Source of the DNA: Willaertia magna
Taxonomy: Eukaryota > Heterolobosea > Eutetramitea > Acrasida > Naegleriidae
Length of the DNA: 64,000 bases
NCBI GenBank assembly: GCA_902984215.1
Contig: CADWAF010001108.1
Coordinates: 62,001-126,000 of the forward strand
Direction: 5' to 3'
The translations under genes were made by a program, and so were the position numbers. Positions 20,174 through 30,000 of the stretch are shown here, in pieces. The notes beneath the pieces were generated by a model. The model was not told the origin of the DNA and searched no databases. It saw only the letters and a list, made by a program, of their open reading frames with translations. Each line of letters starts with the position of its first letter. The first letter of the stretch is position 1.

Positions 20174-20989
20174 ATGTCAAGATTTGGTGTAATTAATTTC
20201 TTTAGAACCCTTCTTAGATTAAAGAAAGAACAAATAGATGCTTTAAGTCAAAGAAAGCAAATTATAGGAATAATATTAATATTAATTTTGTTTTTTTCTT
20301 CCATTGAATTAGACACCGTTTTACTTCCATTTACCTATTTATCTACTTGGTTTCATGAAATGGCTCATGCTATCACTGCTTTACTATTGGGCTTTCAAGT
20401 TTCTTCAATTCAAATTGATTTTGATACTTCTGGTCAAACTAATTATTACTTTCTTCCAAAAGATGAAGATGTTGAAGGGGTTGATAATAACAAGTGGAAA
20501 GAAGTATTAATTACATTAGCCGGTCCTTTCGGTATTCCAATTACCTGTTGTTTCTTCTTTTTAATGAGTTCTGGTTCAAAGAAACTTTCTTTAGTTGGGT
20601 TTCTATTACTGACAACAGCAATGATACTTTCAAGTGTTTTTTGGATTAGACATTCATTTACTGGCTTAATAATTATTCCTTTAGAAGCACTATTGATATT
20701 AATGGCTTGTTGGAAATGGAGGAATTCTAATAACTTGACTGTTTTAATGAGAATATTTGCACTCATTAATTGTATCTCTTTAACTTCTGAGTGGGATTAT
20801 GTATTGATTGATAAGATTGAAGAACAAGAGAATGCATTAACTGATGTTGGGATAATACAAGAATTAACTGGTATAAATTATAAACATGTAGGATTACTTT
20901 ACATAATAACTTCAATATTATTAGTGGGAGGTTGTATTTATTTAATTTACAAATGGGAAACTAAAAGAAGATCAACTTTATTGCCATAG
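20174..20989 (+). CDS. M50B-like membrane metalloprotease
   Basis: A 271-residue intronless protein with roughly six hydrophobic segments. The zinc motif HEMAH (residues 61-65, in STWFHEMAHAITALLLGF) sits within a membrane-associated helix. It is followed by the QTNYYF and ITLAGPFGIPITC region, as in M50B peptidase-like proteins of bacteria, plants and fungi. These are related to site-2 proteases, but substrates for this subgroup are mostly unknown. Localisation to an internal membrane is likely, since there is no cleavable signal peptide. The N-terminal 30 residues are basic and probably cytosolic. The stop is 28 bp from the convergent gene. Confidence 0.8.
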   Translation: MSRFGVINFFRTLLRLKKEQIDALSQRKQIIGIILILILFFSSIELDTVLLPFTYLSTWFHEMAHAITALLLGFQVSSIQIDFDTSGQTNYYFLPKDEDVEGVDNNKWKEVLITLAGPFGIPITCCFFFLMSSGSKKLSLVGFLLLTTAMILSSVFWIRHSFTGLIIIPLEALLILMACWKWRNSNNLTVLMRIFALINCISLTSEWDYVLIDKIEEQENALTDVGIIQELTGINYKHVGLLYIITSILLVGGCIYLIYKWETKRRSTLLP

Positions 20990-21017
20990 TTGACTACACA
21001 CAAATTTTATTTTTAAT

Positions 21018-21892
21018 TTACAATAAAACCATTAATACAAGAGAAATAATAAATACAATACTAGTAATTGTAAATGTAATAGTTCCAGCAGCTGAACCAG
21101 GACTAGTACCAGGACTTGTTAAACCAACAGTTGGATCTTGTACTAATCTTAAAGTTGAATTCCAATTATCATATGCAATACAATAACTACTTGCATCAGT
21201 ATCAGCATCCCCTAGTAATGTTGCATTAACTTGTTTATTATTTGCATCTGGAACAGTGGCAGTTGGAGTAATAGAAAAGTAAGCACCACCAAATGTTACT
21301 CTATTGCTTTGTGAAGTACCAAGGGTTGCATTACTTCCTTTTTGTTGGAAATTGAAACAGAAATATAGTTTTGATGCAGCTGCATTCCAAGTGACATTAC
21401 TAATTCCAACATCAAATTTAAAATTAGTTGCTGTATCTGTCAAATGGACAACTACCCCAAGGTATGGATTACCTTTTGGAATGGTAGTACTTTCTAATGT
21501 AAAAGATAATGTATTATTGCCTGATCCTTGATTGAAATCTCTAAAGGTCCAACCATCTATTTGTCACAATTCATAATGTTAAAAATAATTAGATATTATT
21601 AATACTTACAAGAAGGTAAGGCAACATTAGTTGGTCCTATCTTCTTCCCAGAAGAATCTACTTGATATACCTTTTGAAACATTACAGAATAATCGTCACT
21701 ACTACCTGTTGTGGAGTTTGCTTGTTTAACACCAAATGAAAATTTAGGTACATTTGAACCGCCTGTTATCTTTAATGTAATACTACTAGTAGTAACAGTT
21801 GTTTGTCCAGGTGTAGTTTGATAATCAATAGCTGCCTTAACGTATAGCACAAAAGAAATTAAAAATAATACTAATACCACGGTTGACTTCAT
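21018..21892 (-). CDS. Secreted, probably GPI- or tail-anchored surface protein
   Basis: Two exons, 21892-21610 and 21556-21018, separated by a 53-nt GTAAGT intron, give 273 residues. Residues 1-20 are a clear signal peptide (MKSTVVLVLFLISFVLYVKA). The mature part is Ser/Thr/Asn-rich with alternating beta-type hydrophobicity (SITLKITGGSNVPKFSFGV, SFTLESTTIPKGNPYLGVVV). The C-terminus is a Gly/Ser/Pro spacer followed by about 20 hydrophobic residues and no cytosolic tail, typical of a GPI-attachment signal or a simple membrane anchor. No family is recognised. It is probably a cell-surface protein. Confidence 0.72.
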
Positions 21893-22193
21893 ACTTTGAT
21901 TTGGCTTAAACAGAGCTTAAATTCTATTTTTTTAAAGAAGATTATTTGCGAAAGGAGGTCACTGAGATTTATAGTGCAGGAAAACCGTTTCCTTAAAGAT
22001 AATAATTCCTTTTTCTATAGAAAGAAGAAAAGGAAGGGCTAAAATTTATCTCTTGTTAATTTCTAAATTTGTGATTTGAATAGAAATGATAAAGGGACTA
22101 CATGTAATGTTCTAAATTAATAATAGAAGGAAAAATATATCTACAAATTTATTTCTTTTCCATCAGTCAGTCACAATTTGATTTGACATAATT

Positions 22194-22946
22194 TTAATTA
22201 TCATTACTACTTCTACATCTATAAAATGATGGGAATCCACATCCAAACCAAATAATAGCAAATAATAACATTAATACAATAATTACAATAACACTAATTA
22301 TTATAATATTTCTTTTAAGCATACTATTTTTAACTTTCTTACTTTTATATAAAAAAGTATTTGCGTCTTCCCTTAATTCAGCAGTTTTTTCAACTAAAAT
22401 TTCCATTAATTCCATATTATTTAAAATTTTATCAATATTTTGAATCATTACATTCTTTGCATCTTGAATTTGGTTTTGAATAACAATAATTTTATCATTA
22501 CTTGGATTACAACAATATTGTACTTGATGGTTGATAGCTCCAGTGATTGCACTAAAATCATCAGCAAGTACTGGATTAAAATCATTTTTCATTCTTTCCA
22601 GCAAGGCAAAACAGATTCTAAGTGGTACTTGTGGATCGGCAATACAGAGATAAAAATATGTTTGTTGTTGTTGTTGATTAAATTGTTGTAAGATATGAAT
22701 ATTTACATTTTCATGTTGATAACTTGTTTTACTTGTAGATGATGTAGGTGATTGTTTTTGTTGTCTTTGAATAATCTTAATAGTAGTCTCATGAAATGGT
22801 GATTTCTTATAATTACGAAAACTTTCGTTACGGACTTCTCCTAAAACCTTTACTTGTTGTTGATTATTAGATGAAAGAATAGAAGCATAGTAAATTGCGT
22901 GAGGTGAATGATCTCCTCCTTCTATTGAGTTATATCCTGTTGGCAT
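22194..22946 (-). CDS. Longin R-SNARE (VAMP7-like) with Asn at the zero layer
   Basis: A 250-residue protein with an N-terminal longin-type domain (about 12-150: IYYASILSS, then YFYLCIADPQVPLRICFALLER), a SNARE coiled coil (about 162-218) and a C-terminal transmembrane anchor (about 222-243). The motif IQNIDKILNNMELMEILVEKT aligns gap-free with VAMP7 NIDLVAQRGERLELLIDKT. The canonical ionic-layer Arg is replaced by Asn. A Gln/Ser-rich insert breaks the longin domain. The role would be vesicle fusion on the endolysosomal or secretory route. The family assignment is good. The altered zero layer is read directly from the sequence. Confidence 0.85.
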   Translation of the reverse strand: MPTGYNSIEGGDHSPHAIYYASILSSNNQQQVKVLGEVRNESFRNYKKSPFHETTIKIIQRQQKQSPTSSTSKTSYQHENVNIHILQQFNQQQQQTYFYLCIADPQVPLRICFALLERMKNDFNPVLADDFSAITGAINHQVQYCCNPSNDKIIVIQNQIQDAKNVMIQNIDKILNNMELMEILVEKTAELREDANTFLYKSKKVKNSMLKRNIIIISVIVIIVLMLLFAIIWFGCGFPSFYRCRSSNDN

Positions 22947-23298
22947 TTTTATAAAATGATAATTTTCTATTTTGAAAAGAGAAGTTTCCAGTTTGTGGCC
23001 ATTTCTAATTCATATTACAAAAATTGTCACACCACATGTAGAGGTTTAGTTGTTAGAAAAAGCAAGAGACTTTACGTTATAAAGTAATGTGGAGGAAATA
23101 AGAAAAGCACCTTGGAGAATGAAAAACAGTGTTTTTGGTTAACAATTCTTTCTTTAAAATTTTGTATCTACAATTTTGCATCTAAGGTAAAAATAGCTGT
23201 ATGATAATAGTAGTTCTTTTAAAAGGAGAAGGCACTCCTTGTAGAAGACTAACACATAAGACAGTGATTCTTATTAACAATTGTTAAGTTTTAAAAAA
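22947..23298. promoter_or_regulatory. Divergent intergenic region
   Basis: 352 bp between the R-SNARE start and the next plus-strand start. Mixed AT-rich sequence with no supported feature. Confidence 0.3.
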
Positions 23299-24027
23299 AT
23301 GTTTCATGATACACCAGCGTCAGTTAGCTTCAACGAAAATAAACCGAAGAAAACTGGTCAACCAACGACGACGGAATTAGAAGAACAACAACAGTCAGAT
23401 ATTTTACAATTTGGTGACAATCCTGGAATTTTAAAGAGTGAAAATGTTGGAGTAACAGTACATCACCCTGCATTTGTAAACGTTGAATTAGAAGATACAC
23501 CAGTATCGCCTGCTTTAAATCCAAATGGAAGAGCTGCTCAATATTATTCCCCTCACTATAGTAATGATGTATCATTTGGAATGAATAGTAATTGGGTTTA
23601 TCTTTTGGAGGGAAATAAATACACTAAATTAAAAGTAGATTTACTAAATATCATATTTCCAGGGTGGGGCCATTATAAGGGTTTAAATCAAACATTTAAA
23701 GGAGAGTCACTAATGAAATTATCTACCATTATAATACTAAGTCTCCTACTACTTACATTGGTTGGTATTGGAATTATTCTCTTTTTTACGTTATATTTAG
23801 CGTGGTTAATAATTGTTACATTAGATGGTCACAAGTTGGCCATTAGAAAACTAGATTGGAAAATACCAATCCATCAAGGGGAATGTTCTAATGGAGTAAT
23901 TAAGAAACTTTCTGAGATATATTGGCCAAAGGATGATGCCTTATCATGTCCCGTTTTTGACAATAGAGATATGGACACTGTTCCAATTGAGTACAAGAAA
24001 ATGATGGAACAGTACAGGCAAGCTTAA
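23299..24027 (+). CDS. Hypothetical membrane protein with C-terminal hairpin
   Basis: The frame opens upstream, but the first ATG is at 23299, giving 242 residues. A hydrophilic N-terminal half (MFHDTPASVSFNENKPK) precedes a membrane region (about 112-175) containing IIFPGWGHYKG. A long hydrophobic segment follows and probably forms one or two helices. A 65-residue cytosolic or lumenal tail ends the protein. The motif before the helices is loosely reminiscent of TM2-domain proteins, but the match is too weak to name. The stop lies 7 bp from that of the convergent coiled-coil gene. Confidence 0.6.
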   Translation: MFHDTPASVSFNENKPKKTGQPTTTELEEQQQSDILQFGDNPGILKSENVGVTVHHPAFVNVELEDTPVSPALNPNGRAAQYYSPHYSNDVSFGMNSNWVYLLEGNKYTKLKVDLLNIIFPGWGHYKGLNQTFKGESLMKLSTIIILSLLLLTLVGIGIILFFTLYLAWLIIVTLDGHKLAIRKLDWKIPIHQGECSNGVIKKLSEIYWPKDDALSCPVFDNRDMDTVPIEYKKMMEQYRQA

Positions 24028-24034
24028 AGTATTA

Positions 24035-25687
24035 TTAATATGCATTTTCCAGTACTTCCTCTTCGTCATCGGTAGATGTTGTACTCTCTTCATCAGATGA
24101 GAAATCACTATCAAAATGTAGATCTTTGTCAACTGTGTCTGTAGATTCGTCGAATAGATTTCCTTTTTCTTGTAAAATTGAAGGAAGTTCAGCATGACTC
24201 TTATTTACATTGTTTAATAAACTGTTCGATTCGCATATTTCATCAACCTGATGATTTTCCTTTTCGTTATTGTTTTGTACTATAAAATTAGATGAATCTA
24301 GTTCATCTTGTGCCTTAATTTTATAATTTCTTATAGACTCTCGTATTAATATTATTTGTTGAATTAAATCTTCTTTTTCTTTTAATAGGCATTGGTTAGA
24401 GTTTTTTAAATTCTCAACCTCCTTATTTGCGTTGTTTACTATTTCCTCTTGTTGTTTCATCTTCCCAGTAATGTCACAAACATGAGCTTCCAATTTACTA
24501 ACATGAAGAATGAAGTGTTCTTTTTCTTTTCTTAGGTTTTCTACAATCTTTTGAATTTCAGTAAATGTTTTCTTTAAACTTTTCAGTTTTTTTGACTTTT
24601 TGGACAATTTTTTCTTTAACTCGGTTGTGTATTTGTCAATATCAGTTGTTGTTCCCTTCTCTTCTACAGTTTTAGATGTTTTAGTTAAATATTCACTCAA
24701 TGAATTTGTAAGTTTTTTAGTTCTTTCAGTTTGCAATCCCTGTTGAAGAATTAACTTTTCCATTAATGAACTAATTTCATTCTTAATTTCTTCTTTTTTT
24801 GTTTCAATTTTCTTTTCACTTTCATATTTTGTTTTGATTTCAGTTATTTTCGACCTTAATTGTTGAATAGTTTCTTCTTTTTCTTCAACAATTATTCGAT
24901 TATTGCTAATTTCTGCAGATTTTTTAATTGGTGAAATATTTTGAATAAAACTATTAGTCAATCTGGGTGTAATTTTATCAGAAGAAGGTGCACTGTTAGT
25001 GGTAGCATTGTTGTTTGGGGGAGTATGAATTTTTGAAAATAATTTTTCCATTTGTTGAACTTGATTAACGAATTGTTCTTCTAATTTACTTTTCTCTAAA
25101 GTTAAATTGTCTAGTTTTTCTTTGATTTCTACATTCTGTAAGTATAAAATTTCAATATTTAATTCATTGTTGTTTTCAGCGTTATTTTCTTCTGAATTAG
25201 TAACATCTTTTTTATGAGGAATTATTTCTCTTGTTAACTTTTCAATATTTTCTTTCAATCTATTAATCTCATGTTGTTGTTCATCTAATTTCCTACTTAA
25301 ATTGACCTTAGAGAATTTAGGATTTGAATCACTTTCTAGGGATCTAGAGGAAATATTGGAGGAAAGCGGTTCAAAATCTTTAGATGAAGGTTCCGTAGTA
25401 TTAAGGCATATCCTTGGTACAATTAAGGATGAAGATTTAGAAGCATCAATATTCCTTGCTTCTTCCCTATTCCTTGCTTTGTTTTCCCCTTTTCTTTCGG
25501 AGTTGAATCTCATGTCCTTATTTCTTCTTCTAATTGCGGATTGAAATAGAGATTCAATTTTTTGTTTTTGCTCAATCATCAATTCATAGCCATCTTCCTC
25601 AAACAATAACTGTGAAGAATTAATTGATGTAATGCTACTTTCAGTTGATAAATTATCACTCCAATTAATTGAGGAATCATAACTCAT
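24035..25687 (-). CDS. Long coiled-coil protein starting inside the upstream stop codon
   Basis: 550 residues. A Ser-rich N-terminus is followed by long Lys/Glu/Leu coiled coils (about residues 135-470), for example HEINRLKENIEKLTREI and NLRKEKEHFILHVSKLEAHV. The C-terminus is acidic (DFSSDEESTTSTDDEEE). No family is recognised; centrosomal or structural proteins look like this, but that is a guess. The start ATG (25687-25685) shares one base with the TAA (25689-25687) of the same-strand BRCA1-like gene, leaving no intergenic space. Either the message is dicistronic, or its promoter lies within the upstream coding region, or the true start is internal. Confidence 0.65.
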   Translation of the reverse strand: MSYDSSINWSDNLSTESSITSINSSQLLFEEDGYELMIEQKQKIESLFQSAIRRRNKDMRFNSERKGENKARNREEARNIDASKSSSLIVPRICLNTTEPSSKDFEPLSSNISSRSLESDSNPKFSKVNLSRKLDEQQHEINRLKENIEKLTREIIPHKKDVTNSEENNAENNNELNIEILYLQNVEIKEKLDNLTLEKSKLEEQFVNQVQQMEKLFSKIHTPPNNNATTNSAPSSDKITPRLTNSFIQNISPIKKSAEISNNRIIVEEKEETIQQLRSKITEIKTKYESEKKIETKKEEIKNEISSLMEKLILQQGLQTERTKKLTNSLSEYLTKTSKTVEEKGTTTDIDKYTTELKKKLSKKSKKLKSLKKTFTEIQKIVENLRKEKEHFILHVSKLEAHVCDITGKMKQQEEIVNNANKEVENLKNSNQCLLKEKEDLIQQIILIRESIRNYKIKAQDELDSSNFIVQNNNEKENHQVDEICESNSLLNNVNKSHAELPSILQEKGNLFDESTDTVDKDLHFDSDFSSDEESTTSTDDEEEVLENAY

Positions 25688-27499
25688 TATTTATTTTTTT
25701 CAAATTTAGGGAAATAATTATCATTCTCTAAAATACTCAAATTACTCACACAATCTAATAGCCAACGAACAACTACGGGGCGAGTACCACTTTCTTTTTC
25801 AATAAATTTTACTTGATCCTTAGTAATTTCAGAGTCAACTACAACAACATTTTGATAAGGACACTTTCTTGAAGAAGATTTAAGTTTCTTTGCTGGCAAA
25901 GCATCTAAAACTTTCCCCCCTCCAAATGTTATTAAACGAAATAAGTCTTCTTTTGGTGGATTGTTTTTACTCTTTTTAAATTGACCATAAAAAAACACTC
26001 TTATATCTTTAAATAATCCTATTCCATTCTTTTGACCTTTCTTTCTTGCCTCTATTGGAGCATTCACAACTGAATTTGGATCACCAATTGCACTGAATGG
26101 TTCTTCGTCAATCCAATCATTATTTTTCAATATTTCCTCAATCCATTCCATTCCAACAATCCAAGCACCACAAACAATTCCAATGCAATATTTTAATGTT
26201 CTCCTTGCATATCTATTATCATCTAATAAAGTAATCAAATGAGTTACATTTTCATTGAAATCACTTTCTATTGTAGCTCCAATTATTTTGGCAGCTCTCT
26301 CCATTTTCTTTTTTTGGGGACCCTCAACACATGAACTACAGAATACAATTTTCTTTCTTCCTTTTGGACTTTTCTTAACAGTCTTCTCTTTTGATTGCAC
26401 AGGAGTAGCTTTTGTCAACAGTATTTCACCTTGTTGAGTGTTCAATTCTGTTGCACTCCCTATACTTGGAGCATTATTTAGAGTTGGAATGTATTTGTAA
26501 ACTAAATTGTAAAGTTCATTATTTAAGCAATACATACATGTTGGAGAATTAACATGTTCCTCAATACATTTTAAATGTTCTTCAAAAAGTGAATATTTTC
26601 TTCTTTTGCTATCCACTCCTTCTTCAATAAATTCAACTTGGTCTGGTACAGGTCGTTGCATTAATCTATCGGTCGCCTCATCAATAATTCTCATATTTTG
26701 TGACATTTCATCTTCTTCCTCGTCAATATTTACAACAACTGTAACATCTGATTCTGTGTCTGATTCGCGCCTCTCAGACGAAGAGCTACTTGGAGTAGAT
26801 CTTTGTTTTCTTTTCCTTGCTTTTTTCTTTCCACCAAGAGCCTTTCTAGGTGGTTTGCTAGAAGAATTTTCACTATTATACAAATTATTCCTTGAACTGG
26901 AACGTATCTTACTTTTCTTTTTGTTATTTACTAGCATTTCTTCATCGTCTTTAGGCTCCTCTTTTATTGGTTCTGGAAACATTTCATTTAATTGTTCATG
27001 TGAGTATCCATTTGTTTGACTATTGTCAAATGCTTGGGATGTTACTTGATTAGAATTACTATTACTTAATTCAATTGCTCTTTCAAACTTTCTTTTAAAT
27101 ATTTGAAAAGATTCTACAAGATTAGTAAGAGATTGCATTGTCATTAAATCTCTACGAGTACAAATTGGTAATTTACATAAAGGACACTCTTTCTTGTGTT
27201 TTATTCCTTGTTCTATACATTTTCTACAAAATATGTGACTACAATGAGCAGCGCAAGGATCTGTCCAAACATCCATGCTACAAATTAACACTGAATTAAC
27301 ACGAAATTCCGATCCACCAAAAAACTTACCAAATGCAACATCTAAATTCTCTTTCAATATCATCAAAATCTCTTTGAGAAATGAAAGGCATTACTTTTTC
27401 CATTTGATAATTAGCTAGTTGTGGTGATTCTTCCTTTTTCACTTTAATCCTTTCAATTTCATCTTCCGAAGAAGAGGCTTTGCTCTTCTTTCTGGGCAT
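25687..27499 (-). CDS. BRCA1/BARD1-like RING and tandem BRCT protein
   Basis: Two exons, 27499-27330 and 27277-25687, with a 52-nt GTAAGT...TAG intron, give 586 residues. The splice is needed to build the RING finger. Exon 1 supplies C54 and C57 (FRCCIC is completed across the junction). Exon 2 supplies C69, H71, C74, C77, C88 and C91 (HCSHIFCRKCI, ECPLC). The middle is acidic and basic low complexity with nuclear-localisation-type clusters (KKARKRKQR). Two BRCT domains follow at about 360-450 (KKIVFCSSCVEG, then GIVCGAWIVGMEWIEEIL) and 470-575 (GIGLFKDIRVFFYG, then RPVVVRWLLDCV). A ubiquitin ligase role in DNA-damage repair is inferred from BRCA1/BARD1. There is no plant-type PHD and no ankyrin repeat. 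Confidence 0.87.
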
Positions 27500-27951
27500 T
27501 TTTTAAGAAGATTTGATTAACACGGGTTCAAAATCTTTAATTTACTGGAAAACCAAATATTTTGCAGTTTAGTAGTTAAATGTTGCTTAATTAAAACAGG
27601 TTTCGAAATTGCCTGTGTTATTAAATGTTGCAGTGTAATAAATTCAACATCTAGTTAACTGTTTCATCAATAACAATGCTTGAAGCTCTTCCTTTTCAAA
27701 GCAACACTAAAATTGATTTGGACATCCCAATCAAACCAACTTAAAAAGCGAAATTAAATAAAGGTGAAGATGATTTGATAATGAGAACAAGAAGTGTTTT
27801 CTCCATTTATTATACCCAGGTCGACCATTAATGTACCAAAGCTGCCTTTCTTATTATTTTATTGTTTGGTCCCCTTCTTTACTTTGGAGCCAGTTCCCTA
27901 AAGCGTTTCGCCAATTGTCAAACCCGTCATTTTAAAAAAAAATAAAAAGAG
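27500..27951. promoter_or_regulatory. Divergent intergenic region, BRCA1-like / RGS-START
   Basis: 452 bp between divergent start codons. The sequence is less AT-biased than other gaps near 27830-27920 but contains no supported ORF, RNA gene or repeat. It should hold both promoters. Confidence 0.35.
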
Positions 27952-29841
27952 ATGTTATCCACTCAAGCAGCTAAGGAATTAATTAAAGACTATGAATTCA
28001 GTTATGAAGCCATCCTAGACGATGAACCATTATTAAAATTATTTAAAAGTTTTTGTAAATTACAACGTAATGAAGAGAGTATGGAATTTCTAGATTTAGT
28101 CAATCAAGTTAAATTTAAGAAAAGTTTGAGAAATAAACTTTTAACGTCATTAGAGATATATCGTGATTATATTATGCCATCATCAGTTAAAGAAATTAAT
28201 ATTAATAAGAAAATTAGAGGAAATATACTGAATGATTTATCTTTAATTTGTAATGAATATGTTAAAGATACAAATGTTAATATGTTAGACCCTGAAATTA
28301 TGAAATTAATTAAACAATTTAATTTATTAAACATCAACCAAAATAACCATCAAAATAAAAGTAAAGAAAGTGACAGTGATTCAAATAATAATATGGAATA
28401 CGTTATAAGCATTGGATTACATCAACAATATGGCGGAGGAAGTGATAACGGAGGAGACCAACCACTTTCAGGTGGAGGCGGTTCACTAGGTAATGTCGCA
28501 AACTCTCCAAACCCTTTAATGGGAAGTGTTATTGGCGGGAACAATAATGGCGCCAATAATGTCTTAAACACAAGTGGAAATAATTTACAAGTATTTACAG
28601 ATAACTTACTAGACAATGATAACACTGAAAATGATTTAGAAAGTGTTTCTACAGATTCCGGTTCATCCAGCTTTTCAAACTTAAATTCAGCCTTTAATAA
28701 TACTTTACCTTCACCAAACAGTCCAAACTTAATGAGTCCTTCTTCTTCTTACTCTAATACTGCTAGTAGCTCTAGTACTGGTGGTGGAAATGCAGGAGTT
28801 AATAATCAACAACAACAATATAAGATTATTAACATGTTAAACAAATTATTTTTAACAGTTGAATATGAAATTCATTATAATGTGAAAGAAAATTTATTTA
28901 TTTCATTTATTGAAAGTGATTTATTTTTAAATTTTTTACAACAATGTGAAGATCCATATAAATTATTAATTAAAATTGCAAATTTAAAACCACATACTTA
29001 TTCACATTTTGTTCAAATTTTAACTGAAGTAACATCACATACAATTACAAAAAGTTTTTTAACATTATTAAAACAAGAATTAATTTATGGAAATAATCAT
29101 GAATGGGAAAGTATTGTAAACAATGAAAAATCATATTCTATTTTTAAATCTAAAGAAAAGTATCAATTTGGTAATAATAATGATGATAATGAAGAAAAGA
29201 ATGATAATTCAAAAGATAAACAAAACAATACAGTCAACCAAGTTTGTTTATGGAAAACTCTTTACCATTTTAATTTTGAGAGAGAACGTGTAATGAGAGC
29301 ATTACTTTCACCTGAACTTTATAGTCATTATGATCCTAATTATAAGAAAAGTGCTAGAATTAGAACAATTGGTAAAAGTAAAGATGGTGAAGAAATGGCA
29401 TGTTTATTATTTAAACAAATATGTAAATTACCATTCCCTTTAGCTGATAGATATATGTTTTATTCTACTTCTCTAGTTCATGATAAGGTAGATGATAGTT
29501 ATTTAGCTGTTTATAAAACTTTTGATAATAAAATTAATAATAATGTAGATGAAGATAGAAAGAAAGTGAAAGCATTAGCATTTCAAATGTATGTTATTAA
29601 AAGTAAGGGTCCACATACAACTGTAGAACATTATATGGCTATTGATTTTAAAGGTTATGTACCTGATAGTACTTCACAAAACTTTGCAAAGAATAGAGGA
29701 AAAGCTTATTATGAAGGTATTAATAAGTTATTAACAAAACAAGCTGATAAGGCTGTAGCTTCAAGTGAATTAACAAAAGATTTATATCAAACTTTATTGA
29801 CAAATGGTGATGTTGATTTAACAATTAATCCAAATAATTAA
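27952..29841 (+). CDS. RGS-domain plus START-like lipid-binding protein
   Basis: An intronless 629-residue protein. Residues about 15-125 resemble an RGS domain: AILDDEPLLKLFKSFCKLQRNEESMEFLDLV, then IYRDYIMPSSVKEINI and a closing helix. A Gly/Asn/Ser-rich linker covers about 130-285. A second helical region (about 288-400, LFISFIESDLFLNFL) has RGS-like spacing and may be a degenerate copy. Residues about 425-600 look like a START/SRPBCC domain, with MRALLSPELYSHYDPNYKKSARI, FPLADRYMFYSTS, TTVEHYMAIDFKGYVP. RGS domains speed GTP hydrolysis by G-alpha subunits and START domains bind lipids, so a lipid-regulated G-protein controller is a reasonable inference. Confidence 0.72.
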   Translation: MLSTQAAKELIKDYEFSYEAILDDEPLLKLFKSFCKLQRNEESMEFLDLVNQVKFKKSLRNKLLTSLEIYRDYIMPSSVKEININKKIRGNILNDLSLICNEYVKDTNVNMLDPEIMKLIKQFNLLNINQNNHQNKSKESDSDSNNNMEYVISIGLHQQYGGGSDNGGDQPLSGGGGSLGNVANSPNPLMGSVIGGNNNGANNVLNTSGNNLQVFTDNLLDNDNTENDLESVSTDSGSSSFSNLNSAFNNTLPSPNSPNLMSPSSSYSNTASSSSTGGGNAGVNNQQQQYKIINMLNKLFLTVEYEIHYNVKENLFISFIESDLFLNFLQQCEDPYKLLIKIANLKPHTYSHFVQILTEVTSHTITKSFLTLLKQELIYGNNHEWESIVNNEKSYSIFKSKEKYQFGNNNDDNEEKNDNSKDKQNNTVNQVCLWKTLYHFNFERERVMRALLSPELYSHYDPNYKKSARIRTIGKSKDGEEMACLLFKQICKLPFPLADRYMFYSTSLVHDKVDDSYLAVYKTFDNKINNNVDEDRKKVKALAFQMYVIKSKGPHTTVEHYMAIDFKGYVPDSTSQNFAKNRGKAYYEGINKLLTKQADKAVASSELTKDLYQTLLTNGDVDLTINPNN

Positions 29842-30000
29842 TTATGTTAATTAAAATATTGTAAAGTTTATATTAAAACAAAATTAAAAAAGTACTTTTT
29901 AAAAACATGAAACTTCAAGATTCTGACAGTTTGCAATAGTTTCAAATTAAAAGTGAAAAAGAAAAAAATAATTGATCAATAAGCTTATTCTTGTGTTGCA

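Noticed and set aside
26606..27019. 137-codon Ser-rich plus-strand frame inside the BRCA1-like gene
   Set aside because: Antisense to low-complexity acidic/basic coding sequence; its Ser/Leu repeats mirror Glu/Lys/Ser codons.
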